Shown here one piece after another: positions 17,174-24,940 of a stretch of 52,600 bases of DNA. Position numbers and translations under genes: made by a program. A model generated the notes under the pieces. It did not search any database, was not told where the DNA came from, and saw nothing but the letters and a program-made list of their open reading frames with translations. This stretch comes from an uncultured Selenomonadaceae bacterium. Lineage in GTDB: Bacteria; Bacillota; Negativicutes; Selenomonadales; Selenomonadaceae. Location: the NCBI GenBank assembly GCA_905234395.1, contig CAJOHG010000009.1, positions 1-52,600 on the forward strand, read 5' to 3'. Positions within the stretch are counted from its first letter, which is position 1; each line of letters opens with the position of its first letter.

Positions 17174-18117
17174 CACGAATTGCCTCCGTTCAAAGTCAAG
17201 TCGAGCAACGCCATACGAACTGACACGCCGTTTTGAACTTGTTCTTGAATCGCCGAGCGTTCGCAGTAAGTGGCTTCCGACGAAATTTCAAGTCCTTTGT
17301 TTTGCGGACCGGGATGCAAGATTAACACGTCGTCTTTTGCAAGCCGTAAGCGATTGTCGTTGATTCCGAAGACTCGCGCGTATTCTCTCGTTGACGGAAA
17401 AAGTCCCGCCTGTTGACGTTCGAGCTGAATTCGCAGGACGTTGATAACATCTGCGCCTTGAATCGCATGTTCGATTGATTCGTGGACTTTCACGCCGTCA
17501 AACTCAAAAAATCTCGGCAGCAACGTTTTGGGCCCGGCAAGGTGAACTTCCATTCCCATTTTAGTCATTGCGTAAACGTCCGAACGTGCAACGCGACTGT
17601 GAAGAATATCTCCGACGATTGCGACTTTCAAGCCCGCGAGTCGACCTTTGCGCTGTTCAATCGTGAACAAATCGAGCAGAGCTTGTGACGGGTGAGCGTG
17701 AGCACCGTCGCCGGCATTGATGATAATCGGCTTGACGACCTGCGTTGCGAATTCCGCCGCACCTTCCGCCTTGTGACGCATGACAATCGCATCGACGCCC
17801 ATAGCCTCAATCGTGCGCAACGTGTCGCGTAAACTTTCGCCTTTGACGATTGAACTTGTGCCGCTGTTAATGCTGACGACGTCCGCGCCGAGATATTTGC
17901 CCGCGAGTTCAAAGGAAGTCCTCGTTCGCGTCGACGGTTCATAAAACAAATTCACAATCGATTTGCCGCGCAGGTTGGGCAATTTTTTTTCACCGCCGCG
18001 ACGAACGATTTGCTTCATCTTGCGCGCCGTGTTCAAGACGAGACGAATTTCTTCCGCCGAAAAATTTTTCAGCGCGACGACGCTCTTGCCGAATAAACTT
18101 GCAGAATTTTTTTCCAA
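17173..18117 (-). CDS. pyrB: Aspartate carbamoyltransferase catalytic subunit PyrB
   Basis: A 314-residue ATCase catalytic chain, second step of pyrimidine synthesis. The carbamoyl-phosphate loop STRTRTSFE (62-70), the VKGES loop, MRHKAEGA and the HPGP motif are all present. The TTG at 18117 (MEKNSASLFG) is chosen because GGGAGG lies 9-10 nt before it; the frame is open six codons further, but that would place the ribosome site inside the gene. No pyrI partner is visible. It follows the PTS gene by only 24 nt. Confidence 0.95.
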   Translation of the reverse strand: MEKNSASLFGKSVVALKNFSAEEIRLVLNTARKMKQIVRRGGEKKLPNLRGKSIVNLFYEPSTRTRTSFELAGKYLGADVVSINSGTSSIVKGESLRDTLRTIEAMGVDAIVMRHKAEGAAEFATQVVKPIIINAGDGAHAHPSQALLDLFTIEQRKGRLAGLKVAIVGDILHSRVARSDVYAMTKMGMEVHLAGPKTLLPRFFEFDGVKVHESIEHAIQGADVINVLRIQLERQQAGLFPSTREYARVFGINDNRLRLAKDDVLILHPGPQNKGLEISSEATYCERSAIQEQVQNGVSVRMALLDLTLNGGNS

Positions 18118-18141
18118 GCCGTTCACTCCTCCCAAAAAAAT

Positions 18142-19509
18142 TTATTTACCGTTAATCTCGTTTGCCAAAGCCTCCGCCTGAAGACCGACGACGATTTGAA
18201 TTGCCGTGCCTTTGCCGAAGACGCCTTTAACGCCGCTGAGTGACTTCAAAAATTTTTCGTCGACTTTGGAAGAATCTTTGACGGTCACGCGAAGTCTTGT
18301 TATGCAGTTGCCGACGGTGATTAAATTTTCCGCGCCGCCCAAACCTTTGACAATTTCCGTTGCAAAATTATCGTCGAGCTTGGCGGAAGTTTCATCGTCG
18401 TAGCGACCGAGCGTCGGCAAGTTGAAATGGACTATTGCCCAACTGAACACGACGTAATAAATCGCGGCGAAAACTAATCCAATCGGAAAAATCATTGCCG
18501 GGCGCGTCGAAATTGTCCAATTCAAAATCAAATCGATAAGGCTCGGCGAAAAACTGCAGCCGATTAAAATTCCCAACTTACAGCAAACGAACATCGACAC
18601 GCCCATTAAAATTGCGTGGACAATGTAAAGCATCGGCGCGAGGAACATGAACGAAAATTCAATCGGCTCGGTGATGCCCGTCAAAAATGATGCCAACGCC
18701 ATTGACGCCAACGCTCCCGCGACTTTCGGACGGTTTGACGGTTTGGCATTACGATACATCGCGAAAGCCGCCGCCGGCAGTCCGAACATGAAAATCGGAA
18801 AGCCGCCCGTCATAAAAATTCCTGCCGTCGGATCGCCCGCAAAAAATCTCGTCAAGTCTCCGCGAACAATTTCGCCCGTCGCAGGATTTGTGAATTCGCC
18901 GAAGACAAAGTAAACCAGATTGTTCAAGATGTGATGAAGTCCGAACGGTATCAGCAAGCGATTTAAAATGCCGTAGAGAAATGTTCCGACGCCGCCCGAA
19001 CTTATAATCACGTCGCCGACCGAGTTAATCACGTTTTGAATCGGCAGCCATATGACGGAAAAAATCAACGCGAGGATAATTGCCGCGCAGGAAGTCACAA
19101 TCGCCACGAAACGCCGTCCGCTGAAGAAGCCGAGGAATTCGGGCAGTTGGATTTTGTAAAAGCGATTGTACAGGAAACCGGCAGTAATTCCGCTGACAAT
19201 TCCGGCGAGCACTCCCATGTTAATTTCGGCGTCAATGTTTTTGAGCAGAGCAGTAAAAATCGCGTAGCAAATGTATCCTGCCAAGCCCGCCGCGCCGTTG
19301 TTATTTGTGTCCTTTGTCAAGCCGAACGCGATACCGATTGCAAAAATTGTCGGGAGCGTGTCGAAGATTGTTTGCCCTGCCAGCATGATGAGCGGAATAT
19401 TGAGCACGTCGCTTGAGCCGAAACGCAAGAGAATCGCCGCCGCCGGTAAGACTGCCACGGGCAACATCAACGCCTTGCCGATGCTTTGAAGTTTGTCGAA
19501 TGATTGCAT
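18142..19509 (-). CDS. PTS EIICB component, glucose/N-acetylglucosamine family
   Basis: A 455-residue sugar permease with about ten membrane segments in the EIIC part (1-350), including the GLHHILNN and TGITEPIEF motifs, followed by an EIIB domain whose phosphorylated cysteine is C402 in GNCITRLRVTVKD. The match looks closest to NagE-like GlcNAc transporters. No EIIA domain is fused, so phosphate must come from another EIIA. It lies inside a lepB-eamA-pyrB-pyrC operon, an unusual context. Substrate is inferred from the family only. Confidence 0.9.
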   Translation of the reverse strand: MQSFDKLQSIGKALMLPVAVLPAAAILLRFGSSDVLNIPLIMLAGQTIFDTLPTIFAIGIAFGLTKDTNNNGAAGLAGYICYAIFTALLKNIDAEINMGVLAGIVSGITAGFLYNRFYKIQLPEFLGFFSGRRFVAIVTSCAAIILALIFSVIWLPIQNVINSVGDVIISSGGVGTFLYGILNRLLIPFGLHHILNNLVYFVFGEFTNPATGEIVRGDLTRFFAGDPTAGIFMTGGFPIFMFGLPAAAFAMYRNAKPSNRPKVAGALASMALASFLTGITEPIEFSFMFLAPMLYIVHAILMGVSMFVCCKLGILIGCSFSPSLIDLILNWTISTRPAMIFPIGLVFAAIYYVVFSWAIVHFNLPTLGRYDDETSAKLDDNFATEIVKGLGGAENLITVGNCITRLRVTVKDSSKVDEKFLKSLSGVKGVFGKGTAIQIVVGLQAEALANEINGK

Positions 19510-19532
19510 TTAAAAACCTTTCACATAAAGAA

Positions 19533-20375
19533 TCAGCGGCAGATAAAAATTCCGCCTAGTATCAGAATCAACGCGGGTATCACCGCCAATGACAGCTCCT
19601 CGCCGGCAACGAACGTTGAGATAAAAATTGCCAATATCGGCACGAGATACGCAAGATTCGCCGTCCGCGCAGTGTTAGTCGTCGTTTCCAATGCCAATGC
19701 CCACGTCAAATAGGCGACCGCGTTAATCATCACGCCCAGCCACAAAAGCCCGACGATTTGTCTCAAGTTCGGCAATGTCCATTGCTCAAGAAAATATCCT
19801 GCGATAAATGCGCAAGCCGCCGTTGTCGCCCAGATAATCATCATCGCGAGCTTTTGATTCAGTCGACGCCGTTTGTTGAGCACGGAGAATAATCCGTAGC
19901 ACGCCGCCGCAATTACGCAACTCAATGCGCCGAAAATTTTTTCCGACGAGAAATTTTCAATGCCGCCCGCCATCACGACGATAACTCCCGCAAACGACAT
20001 CCCGACCGCAAAAATTTTCCGCCGCGTCAATTTTTCGCCGAGTATCGGGCAAGAAAATAAAACGATCATCAGCGGCCACAGGTAATTGAGTATGCAAGCC
20101 TCCTGCGAAGTCATTCGCGCCAGCCCGTAATAAAAGAACGCCGAATACAAAAAAAGTCCGAGAAAGCCTAGACTTGCCGCCGTGAAAATTTCTTCCGCCG
20201 ATAATTTTTTCAACGCGCCTTCACGACGATTGACCGCCAACAAAAATAAAAATGCGAACAGCGCGCTCAATGCCAACGTCTCGAAATTCGGCAGGGCGTT
20301 CAACAAATCTTTTGCAAGCGCGGGCATTGCTCCCCACAAAATTATCGTGACTGCCGCATAAAAATTGCTGCTCAT
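19533..20375 (-). CDS. EamA/DMT superfamily transporter
   Basis: A 280-residue drug/metabolite transporter with ten predicted membrane segments in two EamA repeats (about 5-135 and 145-280). The ATG at 20375 overlaps the lepB stop by 4 nt. The family exports amino acids, nucleosides or other metabolites; the substrate is not readable. No signal peptide beyond the first membrane helix. Confidence 0.9.
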   Translation of the reverse strand: MSSNFYAAVTIILWGAMPALAKDLLNALPNFETLALSALFAFLFLLAVNRREGALKKLSAEEIFTAASLGFLGLFLYSAFFYYGLARMTSQEACILNYLWPLMIVLFSCPILGEKLTRRKIFAVGMSFAGVIVVMAGGIENFSSEKIFGALSCVIAAACYGLFSVLNKRRRLNQKLAMMIIWATTAACAFIAGYFLEQWTLPNLRQIVGLLWLGVMINAVAYLTWALALETTTNTARTANLAYLVPILAIFISTFVAGEELSLAVIPALILILGGIFICR

Positions 20376-20896
20376 GGCAACGCGGTAAAGTTGTCGACGG
20401 GCCAGAAAATAAGCGCGGCTTTACCTTTGACCAATTCAAGCGGAACGAATCCGACATCGGGAAAACGCGAGTCCAGTGAATTGCGACGATTATCTCCGCA
20501 GACAAAGAGCGTGCCTTCGGGAACAGTTTGCTTGGGATATTCGGTGCGAGTTTTTTCGGCGATATAATCTTCGTTGACAAGCGCGTCGTTAACAAAAACA
20601 TGACCGTCTTTGATTTCAATCGTGTCGCCGCCGACGGCAATAACACGTTTGATAAAATCGCGGGTGTGGTCGCGCGGATAGCGGAAGATAATGACTTCGC
20701 CTTTGAGCGGATCGCGCCAATGATAGATGAATTTGTTGACGACGAGCCGTTCACCGTCCTGCAAAGTCGGTTGCATACTCGGTCCGTCGACGACGTAAAG
20801 TTCCACGATAAACCAACGAATAAAAAGTGCGACGACAATTGCCGACACCATCGATATTATCCAACTTTTTGCTTCTTGACTGATTATTGAACTCAT
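20372..20896 (-). CDS. lepB: Signal peptidase I
   Basis: A 174-residue single-span (Gram-positive-type) signal peptidase I. A membrane anchor at about 12-32 is followed by the catalytic Ser40 in GPSMQPTL, the general-base Lys83 in DFIKRVIAVGGD and GDNRRNSLDSR near the C-terminus. It removes signal peptides from exported proteins, such as the LptD-like and 351-aa proteins further on. ATG follows CGAGGAG. First gene of a six-gene minus-strand unit. Confidence 0.96.
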   Translation of the reverse strand: MSSIISQEAKSWIISMVSAIVVALFIRWFIVELYVVDGPSMQPTLQDGERLVVNKFIYHWRDPLKGEVIIFRYPRDHTRDFIKRVIAVGGDTIEIKDGHVFVNDALVNEDYIAEKTRTEYPKQTVPEGTLFVCGDNRRNSLDSRFPDVGFVPLELVKGKAALIFWPVDNFTALP

Positions 20897-20987
20897 ATAA
20901 AAATCTCCTCGTGTAATTGCTGTTGATAACTGCTTGAAAAATTATTCTGCCCGTGCCGTCAATTTCCTGCCGATTCGCGTTCAAGTT

Positions 20988-21030
20988 TGCGGCGAAGTCG
21001 TTCCTGTGTTATCATTGCAGAAAAATTTTT
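20988..21030 (+). promoter_or_regulatory. Promoter-like block shared with position 23264
   Basis: TGTGTTATCATTGCAGAAAAATTTTTGG (about 21006-21033) contains a -10-like TATCAT and recurs almost letter for letter before the radical SAM gene. It probably marks the start of the downstream gene's transcript. The -35 is not clear. The facing lepB promoter must lie in the same 149-nt gap. Confidence 0.4.
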
Positions 21031-21045
21031 GGCAGGTGACTTTTC

Positions 21046-23184
21046 TTGAAGAAGAAGAAAATTTTAGTTCACGGCACGCTTGAGAGTCTGCAGAATTTTT
21101 TTTCGGACGCCGTCAGCCGTGATTATGAAGTTGTTGGAATTTTGAGCGACGAGCCGGAAAAAATTTCCGTCGCGAATCTTGAAGTCCTTGCAACGAAAAA
21201 TTTGCCTGCATTTGTTCAAAAGACAATCGACGCGATTATTTTCACCGGCGAGGACAAATCTTCTGCCGATTATTTTATTCAACGCGGCATTGCTCCGCAA
21301 AAAATCATTCTTTGGGACGCGCAACAAGGTTGGAATTTTTTCGGCGGGCGCGACAAAGACGGCACTCAAGTAATTTTCTTTTGCGGGCTGGAATTTCACA
21401 TTCGCAACGACGACGACGCCAAATTTTTTCAAGAAACTCTTTGGCGTTTGCAAACTCAACGGCAGATAAAAAATTTGAATCCGCAATTTTATCCTGCTGT
21501 ATTGTCGCAAGATTATCAACGTCGCATGGGCAGAACGCTTGACTTCAACAATTTGCGGACGTTCACGGAAAAATTGCAGTGGATAAAAATTTTTGACGCC
21601 ACGCCGATTAAAAGCCGTCTTGCCGACAAATTTGCCGTGCGCAGTTGGGTTGCAGAAAAAATCGGCGACGAATATCTGATACCTCTGCTCGGCGTGTATG
21701 ACGACTTCGACGACATCGACTTTGACGCGCTGCCCGACCAATTTGTTTTGAAGTGCAACCACGGCTCCGGCATGAACGTAATTTGCCGCGACAAAAAATC
21801 TTTCGACAAACGCAACGCTCGCGAAAAGCTCAACGCTTGGCTTGCATTCGACTATGCCGCGCAAAATTTGCTCGAACTTCATTACACGCGCATCAATCGA
21901 AAAATTATCGCCGAAAAATTTATGGCGAACGGAAATTTACCGCAACCGGAAGATTATAAATTTTATACTTTTGCCGGAAAGCCTGTCTATTGCATATGCA
22001 TGACAGATCGTGCAACAAATATGAAACAAGACTTCTTTGATATGAATTGGAAGCCTTTGCCCATTGAAATGGACGATTATCCGAACAGTGAGCATCCCGA
22101 AAAAATTCGTCGCCCGAAAAATTTTAAGCTGATGAAAAAACTTGCCGCCAAACTCGCGGAAGAATTCGCATTCGTGCGCGTTGACTTCTACGAGATTGAC
22201 GACAAAGTTTATTTCGGCGAAATGACTTTCACGCCCGGCGCAGGCAATTTTTATTACAAATCCGAGGGCACCGATGAATATCTGGGCAGTCTTTTAAAAT
22301 TGCCCGCCGCAACACCCCCCCATTTGGAATTTTCGCGCATAAGCAACAGTTTATCTTACCGCGTCCGACAAAAATTCCGGCACCCGATAAAATTTCCGTC
22401 GCCGCCTGAAAATTTGCCCGAACGAAAAATTATCGCGTCGCTCACGTCGTGGACAAAGAGAATTTCGACGGCGCACTTGGCAATTCAAACGATCCTCAAT
22501 CAGACGCGCCGACCCGACTTGACGGTTTTGTATCTGGCAACGGAAGAATTTCCTCGCCGCGAAGACGATTTGCCGCGTGAACTGCTGAATTTGCGCTCCG
22601 AACGTTTTGAGATTCGTTGGACGAAAAATATCCGCTCGTACAAAAAATTAATTCCCGCGCTGAAAGATTTTCCCGACGAAATTATCATCACCTTCGACGA
22701 CGATGTTTTTTATGACCGCGAAGTTATCGAACGATTGCTTATCGGTTATCGGAAGGAACCGACGTGTATTCAATGCCACAGAGCAACGACCGTCTTATTG
22801 GACGAAGCAGACGCCGTAAAGTTTCTTGTTGAAAAATATTTTGACCGCCCGACCTATTCGCACAAATTCACGGGAATTGGCGGTGTGTTATATCCGCCGC
22901 ACTATTTGGACGACGAAATTTTTGACGAAGAAAGTTTTATGCGACTCGCTCCCACAAATGATGATGTTTGGTTTTGGGCAGTAACTCTACTCAACGGGCG
23001 GCGCGTCAACGTCGTGGAAAATAATATTGACAAATTCAATTACATTGCCGATACACAGCAAGTTGGTTTAGCTGTTGAAAATGACGGCGACAAAAAGTTG
23101 ACCATTTCATACGTTGAAAATGTTTTGAAGGCTTATCCCGTGTTGAGAGAAATTTTGCGCTGCGAACAGGAACTTGCCAATTAA
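21046..23184 (+). CDS. Fusion: Rossmann-like domain + TupA-like ATP-grasp + glycosyltransferase-like domain
   Basis: A 712-residue protein in three parts. Residues 1-115 form a Rossmann-like domain (KKKILVHGTLESL, later IIFTGEDKS). Residues about 150-430 match the TupA-like ATP-grasp family (GRTLDFNNLRTFTEKLQWIK, FVLKCNHGSG, VDFYEIDDKVYFGEMTFTPGAG). Residues about 460-710 look like a GT-A transferase, with KIIASLTSWTKR and the DDDVF acidic motif near 550. TTG start after GCAGGTG. It is probably involved in decoration of surface polysaccharide or a peptide-modified glycan. The combination is inferred from motifs; the substrate is unknown. Confidence 0.75.
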   Translation: MKKKKILVHGTLESLQNFFSDAVSRDYEVVGILSDEPEKISVANLEVLATKNLPAFVQKTIDAIIFTGEDKSSADYFIQRGIAPQKIILWDAQQGWNFFGGRDKDGTQVIFFCGLEFHIRNDDDAKFFQETLWRLQTQRQIKNLNPQFYPAVLSQDYQRRMGRTLDFNNLRTFTEKLQWIKIFDATPIKSRLADKFAVRSWVAEKIGDEYLIPLLGVYDDFDDIDFDALPDQFVLKCNHGSGMNVICRDKKSFDKRNAREKLNAWLAFDYAAQNLLELHYTRINRKIIAEKFMANGNLPQPEDYKFYTFAGKPVYCICMTDRATNMKQDFFDMNWKPLPIEMDDYPNSEHPEKIRRPKNFKLMKKLAAKLAEEFAFVRVDFYEIDDKVYFGEMTFTPGAGNFYYKSEGTDEYLGSLLKLPAATPPHLEFSRISNSLSYRVRQKFRHPIKFPSPPENLPERKIIASLTSWTKRISTAHLAIQTILNQTRRPDLTVLYLATEEFPRREDDLPRELLNLRSERFEIRWTKNIRSYKKLIPALKDFPDEIIITFDDDVFYDREVIERLLIGYRKEPTCIQCHRATTVLLDEADAVKFLVEKYFDRPTYSHKFTGIGGVLYPPHYLDDEIFDEESFMRLAPTNDDVWFWAVTLLNGRRVNVVENNIDKFNYIADTQQVGLAVENDGDKKLTISYVENVLKAYPVLREILRCEQELAN

Positions 23185-23227
23185 AAAGCTCCGTCGATTG
23201 CAAAACATTTTTTTGCGTTATGGAAGA

Positions 23228-23263
23228 AAATCCTCCGTCGAAAATTTGACAGAGGATTTTTTT
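23228..23263 (+). terminator. Rho-independent terminator
   Basis: AATCCTC and GTC pair with GAC and GAGGATT around GAAAATTT, followed by seven T. It separates the ATP-grasp fusion gene from the radical SAM gene. Confidence 0.85.
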
Positions 23264-23292
23264 GTGTTATCATTGCGGAAAAATTTTTGGAG
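23264..23292 (+). promoter_or_regulatory. Promoter-like block of the radical SAM gene
   Basis: TGTGTTATCATTGCGGAAAAATTTTTGG directly after the terminator matches the block before the ATP-grasp fusion gene at all but one of about 28 positions. TATCAT is the likely -10. The end of the block merges with the GGAGGAG ribosome site. Confidence 0.45.
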
Positions 23293-23299
23293 GAGTTTC

Positions 23300-24940
23300 A
23301 TGGCGTGGAGTTACGAAGACGATTTGCGGAGAAAAATTTCGCGCGAGTTAAATCTTGCTGAAAATTTCGGCGGGCGATTGAAATTTGCGTTGGCATATCC
23401 GAATTTTTATCGCGTCGGCATGTCAAACCTGGGCATTCACATCATTTACGCGTTGCTGAATTCGCGGCGGGAAGTCACGTGCGAAAGATTTTTCCTGCCC
23501 GAACAGTCGACGCTTGAAAAAATTTCTCGCGCAAATTTATCGCTGTTGAGCATGGAAACTCAAACGCCGCTCAATAAATTTCAAGTCGTGGGATTCGCGG
23601 TGAGTTTTGAGCCGGATTATTTCAACGTCGTAAAAATGCTTAAGCTCGGCAAAATAAATCCGCGTGCAAGTCAACGCACCGACTTTGACCCGATAACCAT
23701 TGCCGGAGGACCTTGCGCGACGTTCAATCCCGAACCGCTTGCAGAAATTTTTGATGCATTTGTCATCGGAGAAGGCGAAGTCATTTTGCCGCCGCTAATC
23801 GACGAAATAATTTCTTCCGAAAATCTTCCGCGCCTTCAACGTCTGGAAAAGTTGTCGCAAATTCCCGGCGTGTACGTTCCAACGTTCCCGAAAAAAGTTT
23901 CGCGGCAATGGATCAAAAATCTCGACGATTATCCCGCGCACTCGACGATTCTCACCGACGACGCAGAATTCAACATGTATCTGATTGAGACTGCTCGCGG
24001 TTGCGGAAGGCATTGTCGATTTTGCATGGCGGGCTATTGTTTTAGGCGTCCGCGAAATCGTTCGCTCGACGTGTTGAAGTCGGAAATTCTTCACGCGAAA
24101 AAATTCGGCAAGAAAATCGGACTGATGGGCGCGGCAATTTCAGATTATCCGCAAATCGATGAGCTGTGCAAATTCATTCTCGGCGAACGGCTGCAAATGT
24201 CGGTAGCAAGTTTTCGCGCGGATTCGGTCACATTTGAACTTGTGAAATCTTTGGCGGCAAGCGGGCTGAAAACTTTGACAATCGCGCCCGAAGTCGGCTC
24301 GGAGAAAATGCGACGCGTCGTCAACAAAGGCATCACGGAAGAAAATATTTTCTCGGCAATCGAACTCGGCTTGTCGGCGGGCATAAAAAATTTTCGGCTG
24401 TACTTCATGATAGGCTTGCCATTTGAAGAACTTTCGGACGTGGAAGCTATCGCGGAGCTGTCGGCGCGAGTAAAAAAATTTTGCAACGGGCGATTAACTT
24501 TGAGCGTGAATCCGTTCGTGCCGAAGCCTTTCACGCCGTTTCAATGGTCACCGTTTGCGAAAAAAAAATATCTCGACGCGGCGTTGAAAATTCTGCGCGG
24601 ACAATTAAAATCCGTTCGCGGCGTCGAAATAATTTCGGAATCGGTGCGCTCGTCACAAGTTCAAGCGATTTTGTCACGCGGCGACAAAAAAATTTCGGAA
24701 GTCGTCTTGCAATCGGAGAGTTTGCAGGAGTTTCGACAAAATTTCACGGCGGCGGGTCTCGACGAAAATTTTTATCTGCGCGAAATTCCGTTTGATGAAA
24801 ATTTGCCGTGGGACTTTCTCAATCAAGGTTTCACGAAAAAATATCTGCGCGACGAATTCAATCGTGCCGGCGAATTCAAATCGACGACGCCTTGTTTTGA
24901 CGGCTGCAAACGTTGCGGCGTCTGCAATGAGAATTTTTAA
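23300..24940 (+). CDS. B12-binding-type radical SAM protein
   Basis: A 546-residue protein. Residues 1-215 resemble a B12-binding Rossmann-type domain (LAYPNFYRVGMSNLGIH, VGFAVSFEPDYFN, AGGPCATFNPEPL). Residues about 225-450 are the radical SAM barrel, with the cluster motif CGRHCRFC (C235, C239, C242). The C-terminus carries a second cysteine set, CFDGCKRCGVC. This matches the TIGR03960-like family, which in other bacteria is fused or adjacent to a TIGR03936 protein; that partner is not present here. ATG 23300 follows GGAGGAG. The reaction is unknown. The stop overlaps the convergent methylase gene by 4 nt. Confidence 0.85.
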   Translation: MAWSYEDDLRRKISRELNLAENFGGRLKFALAYPNFYRVGMSNLGIHIIYALLNSRREVTCERFFLPEQSTLEKISRANLSLLSMETQTPLNKFQVVGFAVSFEPDYFNVVKMLKLGKINPRASQRTDFDPITIAGGPCATFNPEPLAEIFDAFVIGEGEVILPPLIDEIISSENLPRLQRLEKLSQIPGVYVPTFPKKVSRQWIKNLDDYPAHSTILTDDAEFNMYLIETARGCGRHCRFCMAGYCFRRPRNRSLDVLKSEILHAKKFGKKIGLMGAAISDYPQIDELCKFILGERLQMSVASFRADSVTFELVKSLAASGLKTLTIAPEVGSEKMRRVVNKGITEENIFSAIELGLSAGIKNFRLYFMIGLPFEELSDVEAIAELSARVKKFCNGRLTLSVNPFVPKPFTPFQWSPFAKKKYLDAALKILRGQLKSVRGVEIISESVRSSQVQAILSRGDKKISEVVLQSESLQEFRQNFTAAGLDENFYLREIPFDENLPWDFLNQGFTKKYLRDEFNRAGEFKSTTPCFDGCKRCGVCNENF

